Shown: one piece after another, positions 1 to 5,005 of the stretch
Layout of the letters: each line of letters starts with the position of its first letter
Numbering within the stretch: the stretch's first letter is position 1
Source of the DNA: Spirochaetota bacterium
Lineage (GTDB): Bacteria; Spirochaetota; Spirochaetia; Treponematales; Breznakiellaceae
Length of the DNA: 6,443 bases
Assembly: GCA_023398155.1 (NCBI GenBank)
Contig: JAEWSV010000466.1
Span: 1 to 6,443, forward strand
Direction of reading: 5' to 3'
Made by a program: the position numbers and the translations under genes
The notes under the pieces: generated by a model
Databases searched by the model: none
What the model was told of the DNA's origin: nothing
What the model saw: only the letters and a program-made list of their open reading frames with translations

Positions 1-88
1 GGGGCCTCACGGGGTGGGGGCCTCACGGGGTGGGGGCCTCACGGGGTGGGGACCTCACGGAGGGGGGCCTCACGGAGGAGGGGGGGGG
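1..88. repeat. G-rich 16-bp tandem repeat, about five units
   Basis: The motif CCTCAC recurs at 5, 21, 37, 53 and 68, giving periods of 16, 16, 16 and 15 bases. The unit is CCTCACGGGGTGGGGG; the last two copies change GGGGTG to GGAGG. At least nine runs of four or more G lie on the plus strand, including six at 62-67 and nine at 80-88. The plus strand could therefore form G-quadruplexes. A transcript reading out of the minus-strand glycosidase would be C-rich and G-poor here. The array continues past the window start, so its full length is unknown. I see no coding potential in it. Confidence 0.9.
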
Positions 89-105
89 CGGCTCGGGAGG
101 GCTAG

Positions 106-148
106 AGTTTATCTATGAGCTAAATGCTCATAGTTTATCTATGAGCAT
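106..148 (-). terminator. Duplicated stem-loop at the 3' end of the glycosidase gene
   Basis: A perfect stem of ten pairs, ATGCTCATAG (124-133) with CTATGAGCAT (139-148), encloses a 5-base loop (134-138). An overlapping alternative stem of eight pairs joins 113-120 with 126-133, also with a 5-base loop. Both arise because a 15-base direct repeat, AGTTTATCTATGAGC, occurs at 106-120 and 132-146. On the minus strand the hairpin contains the final codons and the TGA stop (130-128) of the glycosidase. It is followed only by TTTA and not by a real T-run, so it is at best a weak or Rho-assisted terminator, or an mRNA 3'-end protector. The hairpin is certain; the terminator role is inferred. Confidence 0.5.
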
Positions 149-1552
149 AGAGCACTTGCCCGAGGGGATGGGCAGGGTCTTCTTCTTTTTGCCGAGGATA
201 TTGATCGTGAAATAGTAGAGCTTTTCGCTCTCCATGTGGATCTCCCAGCCTCGGCCGCTCTTGTTGGATAGGATCGTGATCATATTGCGCTTAAGCGACA
301 AGTTCTCGATGCCCATGATCTCCAGGTTCGGGATGATCCAGTCCACCGTCTTACGCGGCAGGGAAATGGAGAGGCCGACGATGTTCTCGATCATAAGCGC
401 GATGGTCGAAAGGCCCGCATAAGCGAGGTACTGGGGCCGGGGGAAATCGCTTTTGTCGGCCCGCTTAGCCGGTCCTTCCTTCTGGGGCAGGTATGCTTCC
501 CAGAGGTTCCCCTTGTGGTGGTTGCCTTCGGGATGCATGGAGTCCAGGACGTAGTACAGATGCCGGATCGCGCATTCGCGCGCCAAATCCCAGCGATTAT
601 ACTTCTCGAGGCCCTTGATGACCATAAAGGTATAATGCGGGAAGACCGAACCGCGATAGCCGTTGCCTTCCGGCTCGAAGCAAGGCTCGCTCACCGCTAC
701 CGTCGGGAAGGGGTGCTCCGAGCCGAAATCGCCGGGATCGGAGAGCCGGTCGATGATGCGCTCCGCCTTGTCGTCGTTGGGAATCTCGGCGAGCAAGGGC
801 CAGTAGCCGGCGATCGTCTTGACCGGGATGCGCTTCTCGTCGCCGTCGAGGTCGTAGTAGAACCCGTCGTCAGGGTCCCACATGAGCGAATTGATTCGGG
901 TCTTGAGCGAAAAGTAGAGCCGCTTGTATTGGAAGCTCGTTTCCTTATCGTTGAGGATGTCGCCCATCGCGGACATATATAGGGCGTTGATCGCCATCGC
1001 CGCGTTGAAATCCACATGATAGACGGCGTTCTCGCGCGGCGCGTTGTCCATGCCGGTGGCCGCGAGCGGGACCGCGTAGAGGCCGTTCGGTTTCTTGCAT
1101 ACCGAATCGATCCAGGCCATGTACTTCTGGAGGATCGGGAGCACGTCCTTCACGCGCTTCTTGTTCGCCGACTTATGGTAGAGGTTGAACTCCGCCCAGG
1201 CGAAAACCGGTAATCCGAGGCCGTCGGGGTTCGCCGGATCGGCGACCGCCGCGCCGGTTTCCAGATCGTATTTACAGCGGATGGCGCCGTTCGGTTCCTG
1301 TTTGGAATAGAAAAGATCCAGGGACGGATGGGCCTGGTATATCCGATTGGAATATACCAGGAAAAACGAGGCGCAGATTGCTTCGACCTGATCGACCGAG
1401 GGACTACCGGGATATCCGAAGAACTTGCCGTCGAGGCCGCTGTCAACGCCTCCGGCGAGCCAGCAGTCCTGGATCCAGGCCCAGGTCCTGTCGTATATAT
1501 CCACGAAATCCTGATCGTAAAAGTGGACTTTAGGGAAGTCGCGCTTCGTCAC
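128..1552 (-). CDS. GH63/MGH1-like (alpha/alpha)6-barrel glycoside hydrolase
   Basis: This is a 474-residue protein, predicted cytoplasmic because no signal peptide is seen. It resembles the GH63 / mannosylglycerate-hydrolase-like clan of (alpha/alpha)6-barrel glycosidases, which also resemble trehalases. Supporting motifs are NGLYAVP (156-162), GMDNAPRE (167-174), GYWPLLAE (249-256), GYRGSVFPH (298-306) and NLWEAYLP (349-356). By family analogy Asp169 in GMDN would be the general acid and Glu352 in WEAY the general base. The usual YWRGPVW motif is weakened to GYRGSVF, lacking both Trp. After the barrel a roughly 75-residue beta-rich tail follows (about 395-474). The GTG start at 1552 is chosen because AAGGAG lies five bases upstream and a promoter fits just before it. 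The substrate cannot be read from sequence; mannosylglycerate, glucosylglycerate or an alpha-glucoside are possible. The gene diverges from the GatB-asparaginase fusion. Confidence 0.8.
   Translation of the reverse strand: MTKRDFPKVHFYDQDFVDIYDRTWAWIQDCWLAGGVDSGLDGKFFGYPGSPSVDQVEAICASFFLVYSNRIYQAHPSLDLFYSKQEPNGAIRCKYDLETGAAVADPANPDGLGLPVFAWAEFNLYHKSANKKRVKDVLPILQKYMAWIDSVCKKPNGLYAVPLAATGMDNAPRENAVYHVDFNAAMAINALYMSAMGDILNDKETSFQYKRLYFSLKTRINSLMWDPDDGFYYDLDGDEKRIPVKTIAGYWPLLAEIPNDDKAERIIDRLSDPGDFGSEHPFPTVAVSEPCFEPEGNGYRGSVFPHYTFMVIKGLEKYNRWDLARECAIRHLYYVLDSMHPEGNHHKGNLWEAYLPQKEGPAKRADKSDFPRPQYLAYAGLSTIALMIENIVGLSISLPRKTVDWIIPNLEIMGIENLSLKRNMITILSNKSGRGWEIHMESEKLYYFTINILGKKKKTLPIPSGKCSMLIDKL
1333..1361. 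repeat. Intragenic inverted repeat within the glycosidase gene
   Basis: CCTGGTATAT (1333-1342) is the exact reverse complement of ATATACCAGG (1352-1361). The interior CC/GG pairs extend this to a 12-bp stem with one bulged A (1351) and a GATT loop. It lies about 200 bases inside the coding sequence, in codons for LVYSNRIYQ. It may be a coincidence of codon choice, an mRNA structure, or a protein-binding site. The dyad is certain and its function unknown. Confidence 0.55.
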
Positions 1553-1557
1553 GGGAT

Positions 1558-1563
1558 CTCCTT
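1558..1563 (-). promoter_or_regulatory. Ribosome binding site of the glycosidase gene
   Basis: Read on the minus strand, AAGGAG ends five bases before the GTG at 1552-1550. This is a strong Shine-Dalgarno match and decides the GTG start. Confidence 0.8.
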
Positions 1564-1575
1564 ACGTAACTATTC

Positions 1576-1603
1576 ATTGTACTCTCACCCCGCGAAAAAG
1601 CAA
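1576..1603 (-). promoter_or_regulatory. Candidate sigma70-type promoter for the glycosidase gene
   Basis: On the minus strand a -35 box TTGCTT (1603-1598) and a -10 box TACAAT (1581-1576) are separated by 16 bases. Transcription would start near 1569. That leaves a leader of about 17 bases that just contains the AAGGAG site. Position and box quality are good, but there is no experimental support. Confidence 0.5.
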
Positions 1604-1666
1604 TCGAGAAGGTTATCCGCTCGATATTTTATCATCCACGCGCGGTTGGGCTCGATGTTTATAATC

Positions 1667-1679
1667 CGCAGATTCTGCG
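1667..1679. promoter_or_regulatory. Operator-like 13-bp dyad
   Basis: CGCAGATTCTGCG is a perfect palindrome of six pairs around a central T, lying in the non-coding divergent region. Its size and symmetry suit a dimeric repressor or activator. It is also short enough to be chance, and no regulator is encoded in the window. Confidence 0.3.
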
Positions 1680-1687
1680 TACGGATG

Positions 1688-1712
1688 GCATGAATTATCA
1701 TTCAATTCATGC
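1688..1712. promoter_or_regulatory. Nine-pair inverted repeat in the divergent region
   Basis: GCATGAATT (1688-1696) and AATTCATGC (1704-1712) are exact reverse complements separated by seven bases. The dyad spans 25 bases in AT-richer, non-coding sequence. It could be an operator or an RNA hairpin. No T-run follows on either strand, so an intrinsic terminator is unlikely. Confidence 0.45.
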
Positions 1713-1778
1713 GATCAGACGAGATTACCGTATAGAGGCTAAAAAGTCAAATATATTTACCCCGCAAGATATTCGTTC

Positions 1779-1826
1779 CGCGGACCGCGGAGCGGTCCGC
1801 CTCACGGACTCCGGAGGAGTCCGCCT
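1779..1826. repeat. Tandem pair of 24-bp hairpin units with compensatory changes
   Basis: Two adjacent 24-base units (1779-1802 and 1803-1826) match at 19 positions. Unit 1 forms GCGGACCGC / GCGGTCCGC (1780-1788 with 1792-1800), nine pairs around the loop GGA. Unit 2 forms CGGACTCC / GGAGTCCG (1805-1812 with 1816-1823), eight pairs around the same GGA loop. Of the five differences, four form two compensatory pairs: C1786-G1794 becomes T1810-A1818, and G1787-C1793 becomes C1811-G1817. Each unit ends in GTCCGCCT, and the last base is the first T of the TTGACA promoter box. The stems therefore look selected, either as an RNA structure or as paired operator sites immediately upstream of the -35 box. 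Confidence 0.75.
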
Positions 1827-1854
1827 TGACAGGTCTTCCGGCCGCGCGCATAGT
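1826..1854 (+). promoter_or_regulatory. Candidate sigma70-type promoter for the GatB-asparaginase gene
   Basis: A consensus -35 TTGACA (1826-1831) is followed after 17 bases by the -10-like CATAGT (1849-1854, four of six consensus bases). Transcription would start near 1861, giving a leader of about 13 bases that just includes the AGAGGA site before the GTG at 1874. The fit of promoter, leader and start codon argues that coding does not begin at the upstream TTG (1826), which is the promoter box itself. Confidence 0.6.
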
Positions 1855-1861
1855 ACGCGAA

Positions 1862-1867
1862 AGAGGA
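1862..1867 (+). promoter_or_regulatory. Ribosome binding site deciding the fusion-gene start
   Basis: AGAGGA lies six bases before GTG 1874. From that GTG the protein begins MYKSHIALEV, which aligns with the usual GatB opening (Y-x-x-x-I-G-L-E-V-H) without a spare N-terminal extension. Confidence 0.65.
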
Positions 1868-1873
1868 ACGTCG

Positions 1874-4267
1874 GTGTATAAGTCCCATATAGCGCTGGAA
1901 GTACGCATTCTCCTCCTCACGGGCGTAAAGACTTTCTGCGACTGCGCGTATGATGCCGGCAGCGTCGGTTCCTGTCCGATCTGCCGTCGCGAAGGCGGCG
2001 CCCAGCCGCGGCTCAATCTCAGCGCCGCGCGGAAAGCGTACTTCGTCGCCCGGGCCCTCGGCTGCTCGATCGCCAAGGAGCCGCGCTATGAACGGAACGC
2101 GAGCACGCCCGACGTACCGGATGAATACGCGCTCTCCCGGCTCTCCCTCAAGATCGGTTCGGACGGCATGATGGATATCGCGTTCCACCGTCGACGCAAG
2201 CGCATACGCATCGCCGAGATCAGGGTGGAAGAAGACGCGGGCAGGCTGACCCATTCGGGTAACCAGACGAGGATGGACTACTCGACCGTCGGTATGCCGA
2301 GCCTCCGCATCCGCACCGAAGCCGACTTCGAAATCGGCGAAGAGGCGGAGGTGTTCCTCTCCGATTTGCGCCGCCGCATCCAATACCTGGAGATTATCCC
2401 CGGCGTGCCCGTGGAGAGCGTCATCCGCTGTAACGCGCACGTCGCCATCGCCCCCTTCCCGGACGAGCCCGAAGGCTTCGTCAAACTTCGCAATCTCAAC
2501 TCTTTCAATTTCGTCCGCAAAGCGGTGAACGCGGAACTCGGCCGCCAAGAAGACATCCTCACGAACGGCGGGACCATCGTCCCCGAAAGCCGCATTTGGA
2601 ACGAAACGAAAAACGTCACCGAGTCCTTCCAGAAGCGCAAGACCGAATCCAAAGCGAAGTTCGTCGCGGTCGGAGAGGTGGCTCCCTTCTCGCCTGGCCC
2701 CGAGGTGCTGGAAGCCCTTGACGCCTTCACCGTCGAACTCCCCGAGGCGCGGCGGGACCGAGTCGCGGCCGAGTATTCGCTCACCGTGCCCCAGGCCGAA
2801 TTCATCTGCGACGAGAAGAGCCGCGCCGACTACTTCGAACGCGCCGTCGCCGCGGGAGCCGACCCGCGCGAGGCGGCCCAATGGCTGGCCTCCTTCGTCG
2901 TAAAGGAACTGAAGCGGCTCCAGCTCAGCCCTCAAGACGCGTCCCTCAACCCTGAGCGATTCGCCGGCCTCCTCCGAATGCTCTCGGAGCGGCGCATCCA
3001 CGGCGGCATCGCCAAGCAGGCGATCACCGTAGCCCTGGAGGAAAGCCTCGATCCCGTGGAACTCGTCAAGAGCCGCGGCTGGGAACAGCTGACCGATCGC
3101 GCTACCATCGAGAACATCGTCCGCAAGATCGTTGAAGCCAATCCGCAGGAAGTCCGTCGCGTTCGGGAAGGCGACGCCCGGCCCATCCGGTATCTCACCG
3201 GCCGCATCATGCGGGAAACAGACGGCTTAGCCGAACCGACCCTCGTGAAGGAAATCTTGCGCGAGGAGCTTTCCGTCTCCCTCGTCTACGTCCTTTCGAT
3301 GGGCGGCGCCATTTCGGGCCGCCTCGCCGAGGACGGCGCGGTGGAACCGGGCGACGAGCGCGTACTCCGGGACCTCCTCGCCCAGGACGGCGACGAGTCG
3401 CTCGCCCGAGTACGTTTCGAGTCCGTCCAAGTTGGCCGCCTCCTCTCCGAGGAGATCGTTCCCGCCGACTGGGCGGCCCTCATCACCGCCATCGCGGACA
3501 AGCTCAATTCGGGCACCTCCAACGGCATCGTCGTGGCGCACGGCACCGACACCCTGCCGTACACTGCTCCGCTCCTCTACTGGCTCTTCGCGGACGCGAG
3601 CGCGCCCATCGTCCTCGTGGCCTCGTCCACTCCGCCGGGAGCCTCCGCGGAGGCGGCGAATACCATGCGGCAAGCCGTAGCGGTGGCGATGGAACGGAAA
3701 ACCGGCGTCTACGTCATCCACGGCGGAAAAGTCCTTTCGCCGCTCAACCTGAAGTTCGAACGCATCGGCGTCGACGGTTTCCGCAATTGGAACATGCGCG
3801 AGGGCGTTTTCACCGGCACGCCGCTCCTCACGGGCCCGCTGGAAGCCGATCAATACGTCCTGGCCCAACTCCTGGAAGACGCCGCGAATTCCATGTGCGT
3901 CGTCCGCGTCTATCCGGGCCTCCGCGCCGATTACCTCGTCGGCCTCATGGATCAAGGCGTCCGCAATTTCTTCCTTGAGCTCTACGATACGGGCACCGCG
4001 AGTTTCCGGGAGGGGCCCTATTCGCTCAAGCGGGCCTTCGCCGTAGCGCGCAAGAAAGGAGCGCGGTTCTACTGCACTTCCCAGCAGGAGGGCGTGGTCG
4101 ATTTCGCGGGTTACTCCACGTCGCGCGAGCTTTGGCGCGAGGGCGCCGTTCCGATGGGCGGGCTCACCACGGAGACCGTCGTCGGGCGCTTCCTAGCGGC
4201 AAGCCTCATCGCCGATAGCGAAGAGGAACGGAATTCGCTGATGGAAGGTTTCGGCCCCGCTTCCTGA
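1874..4267 (+). CDS. GatB-like amidotransferase subunit fused to an asparaginase/GatD-like domain
   Basis: This is a 797-residue two-enzyme fusion. Residues about 1-285 match the GatB/GatE cradle domain, which in the family activates misacylated tRNA for transamidation: Zn ligands Cys22, Cys24, Cys34 and Cys37, EEDAG (119-123), VIRCNAHV (183-190) and LRNLNSF (205-211). Residues about 290-365 match the GatB helical domain, and about 365-467 the YqeY-like tRNA-binding tail (IAKQ, LTGRIMRETDGLAEP). From about 468 to the end follows a type I asparaginase/GatD domain: SMGGAISG (475-482), HGTDTLPYTA (556-565), Lys627, VYPGLRADY and TSQQEGVVDF..GYSTS. Ordinary GatB ends after the tail, near 480 residues. 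The domain pair recalls archaeal GatD plus GatE, but the GatE insertion domain is absent. Several catalytic positions are altered: the GLEVH His is Arg11, NYFYPDLP is degraded to NASTPDVP, and the asparaginase nucleophile Thr is Ala479. Domain identity is confident; activity is doubtful. Confidence 0.88.
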   Translation: MYKSHIALEVRILLLTGVKTFCDCAYDAGSVGSCPICRREGGAQPRLNLSAARKAYFVARALGCSIAKEPRYERNASTPDVPDEYALSRLSLKIGSDGMMDIAFHRRRKRIRIAEIRVEEDAGRLTHSGNQTRMDYSTVGMPSLRIRTEADFEIGEEAEVFLSDLRRRIQYLEIIPGVPVESVIRCNAHVAIAPFPDEPEGFVKLRNLNSFNFVRKAVNAELGRQEDILTNGGTIVPESRIWNETKNVTESFQKRKTESKAKFVAVGEVAPFSPGPEVLEALDAFTVELPEARRDRVAAEYSLTVPQAEFICDEKSRADYFERAVAAGADPREAAQWLASFVVKELKRLQLSPQDASLNPERFAGLLRMLSERRIHGGIAKQAITVALEESLDPVELVKSRGWEQLTDRATIENIVRKIVEANPQEVRRVREGDARPIRYLTGRIMRETDGLAEPTLVKEILREELSVSLVYVLSMGGAISGRLAEDGAVEPGDERVLRDLLAQDGDESLARVRFESVQVGRLLSEEIVPADWAALITAIADKLNSGTSNGIVVAHGTDTLPYTAPLLYWLFADASAPIVLVASSTPPGASAEAANTMRQAVAVAMERKTGVYVIHGGKVLSPLNLKFERIGVDGFRNWNMREGVFTGTPLLTGPLEADQYVLAQLLEDAANSMCVVRVYPGLRADYLVGLMDQGVRNFFLELYDTGTASFREGPYSLKRAFAVARKKGARFYCTSQQEGVVDFAGYSTSRELWREGAVPMGGLTTETVVGRFLAASLIADSEEERNSLMEGFGPAS

Positions 4268-4277
4268 CGGAGACCGA

Positions 4278-4296
4278 TCGGCGCGTTAGCGGCCGA
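4278..4296. terminator. Hairpin in the convergent gene junction
   Basis: TCGGCGC (4278-4284) pairs with GCG-CCGA (4289-4296) through seven pairs with one bulged G (4292) and the loop GTTA (4285-4288). It lies between two convergent stop codons and overlaps the TAA (4288-4286) of the phosphatase. The position suits a bidirectional terminator, but neither strand has a T-run after the stem, so the role is tentative. Confidence 0.35.
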
Positions 4297-5005
4297 CTTC
4301 CGCCTTCTCGTCCAAGGCTTTCCAGGAAACGTACGCGCCGCCGTCGGCCGGTTCCACGCGGAGCCGGGAAGCCGCGCAATTGTGGGTGGGCACCAGGGGA
4401 AACCACGACCGGCAGCCGAAGGTGGTACGGATGAGCCACTGGAGGAAGCCGCCGTGCGAAACCGCGACCACCGTCCGGAAGCCTTCGGCGACCGCGGCGT
4501 CGCGCAAGACGGTCCACGCGCGCATCGCCCGCCGGTAGAGCGCTTCGGGGCTTTCCGCGTCGCTGATGGCCGCCCAACTCTCTCCGTGGAAACGCTTCCA
4601 GGTATCCGGCTCCGTCGCCTGGATTTCCGTCCATGACCGTCCGGTCCAAGATCCCGTATCCAATTCGATAAGGTCCGCCTCAACGCGAGGCTCAGCGATA
4701 CCGGCCGTCCGCGCGATGATCTCGGCGCTCTCGCGTGCGCGCGAGAGCGGCGAACAGAATACTACCGCGCTTCCGTCGCCGAGGACTTCAGCGAGCGCGC
4801 GGCCGCGGGCGGCCGCTTGATTGCGCCCGATCGGCGAAAGCGGGGAATCCTGGCGCCCCTGGAAGATACCCGCCGCGTTCCCGTCGCTCTCTCCGTGACG
4901 AACGAGCAGGAAATCGACGGGTCCCTTCAATACGGAAAAGAATACGCCGTCGGCCAATGCCGACGCGTCGTCGGCATTGGCCGACGCGTCGTCAAGATTC
5001 CTCAA
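4286..5005 (-). CDS. Histidine phosphatase (phosphoglycerate mutase-like) family protein
   Basis: The full frame has 239 residues with a complete histidine-phosphatase core. LLVRHGESDGN (33-43) carries the phospho-accepting His37 and Arg36. QGRQDSPLSPIGRNQA (49-64) is the usual G-R-x-D-x-P-L-x-x-x-G-x-x-Q motif. SPLSRARESA (85-94) supplies the second Arg (Arg89), Glu114 in IELDTG is the likely proton donor, and VSHGG (182-186) supplies the second His (His184). The family includes cofactor-dependent mutases, alpha-ribazole phosphatases and sugar-phosphate phosphatases; the substrate is not deducible. The 5' end is uncertain. TTG 5005 has GAGGG upstream and overlaps the preceding gene by 14 bases, but its first 27 codons consist largely of a repeat (DDASANA-DDASALA). 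TTG at 4930 would give 214 residues starting just before the conserved core. Probably co-transcribed with the upstream gene. Confidence 0.87.
   Translation of the reverse strand: MRNLDDASANADDASALADGVFFSVLKGPVDFLLVRHGESDGNAAGIFQGRQDSPLSPIGRNQAAARGRALAEVLGDGSAVVFCSPLSRARESAEIIARTAGIAEPRVEADLIELDTGSWTGRSWTEIQATEPDTWKRFHGESWAAISDAESPEALYRRAMRAWTVLRDAAVAEGFRTVVAVSHGGFLQWLIRTTFGCRSWFPLVPTHNCAASRLRVEPADGGAYVSWKALDEKAEVGR
4948..4986 (-). repeat. 17-bp perfect hairpin at the junction of two minus-strand genes
   Basis: Positions 4948-4964 are the exact reverse complement of 4970-4986, with a 5-base loop GCGTC (4965-4969). The same bases can be read as a direct repeat of GACGACGCGTCGGC, because GACGCGTC is itself palindromic. 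The hairpin begins six bases after the stop of the upstream gene. On the minus strand it is followed by GCGTATTCTTTTCC, a loose T-rich tract. It may be an intrinsic terminator or attenuator, an mRNA processing hairpin, or a repeat translated into the phosphatase N-terminus. Confidence 0.75.

Larger units (their letters stand above)
1564..1873. other. Divergent intergenic control region
   Basis: This 310-base gap between two divergent genes holds no ORF with coding character and no tRNA-like fold that I can recognise. It contains the glycosidase promoter at its left end, two separate small dyads in the middle, an AT-rich patch (about 1740-1760), a tandem hairpin pair (1779-1826) and the fusion-gene promoter at its right end. 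The region is visibly richer in A and T than the flanking genes between 1564 and 1775, as expected of a regulatory spacer. Confidence 0.7.

Noticed and set aside
30..215. Small plus-strand open frame through the G-rich repeat
   Set aside because: Its Gly-rich translation comes from the tandem repeat and it then runs antisense into the glycosidase end; there is no support for expression.
515..982. Plus-strand open frame (155 codons) opposite the glycosidase
   Set aside because: Lies wholly antisense to a gene with strong glycosidase motifs and shows no recognisable domain.
1660..1665. Perfect TATAAT on the plus strand
   Set aside because: No acceptable -35 box lies 16-18 bases upstream, and it would give a leader of about 200 bases. 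The TTGACA promoter nearer the gene is a better candidate.
1826..1873. TTG at 1826 as the start of the fusion protein, adding 16 residues
   Set aside because: The TTG is part of a TTGACA promoter box. The added residues have no GatB counterpart, and GTG 1874 has a better ribosome binding site and matches the family N-terminus.
1802..3001. Long minus-strand open frame (399 codons) opposite the GatB half
   Set aside because: It is antisense to a gene with clear family motifs. Its translation is rich in Arg, Gly and Val without any domain, as expected of a GC-rich complementary frame.
3641..3654. 14-bp perfect palindrome GCCTCCGCGGAGGC
   Set aside because: Lies within Ala/Ser/Glu codons of the asparaginase domain; low-complexity GC sequence makes such palindromes common.
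3227..3955. Minus-strand open frame (242 codons) opposite the asparaginase half
   Set aside because: Shadow of the real gene on the other strand; composition is compositional noise and no motif is present.
4726..4749. 10-bp inverted repeat CGCTCTCGCG / CGCGAGAGCG
   Set aside because: It falls on the conserved SPLSRARESA codons of the phosphatase and is explained by Ser/Arg/Ala codons in GC-rich DNA.
4799..4822. Repeated GCGGCCGC octamers
   Set aside because: They encode the Ala/Arg-rich helix RNQAAARGRA of the phosphatase and are expected from codon bias.
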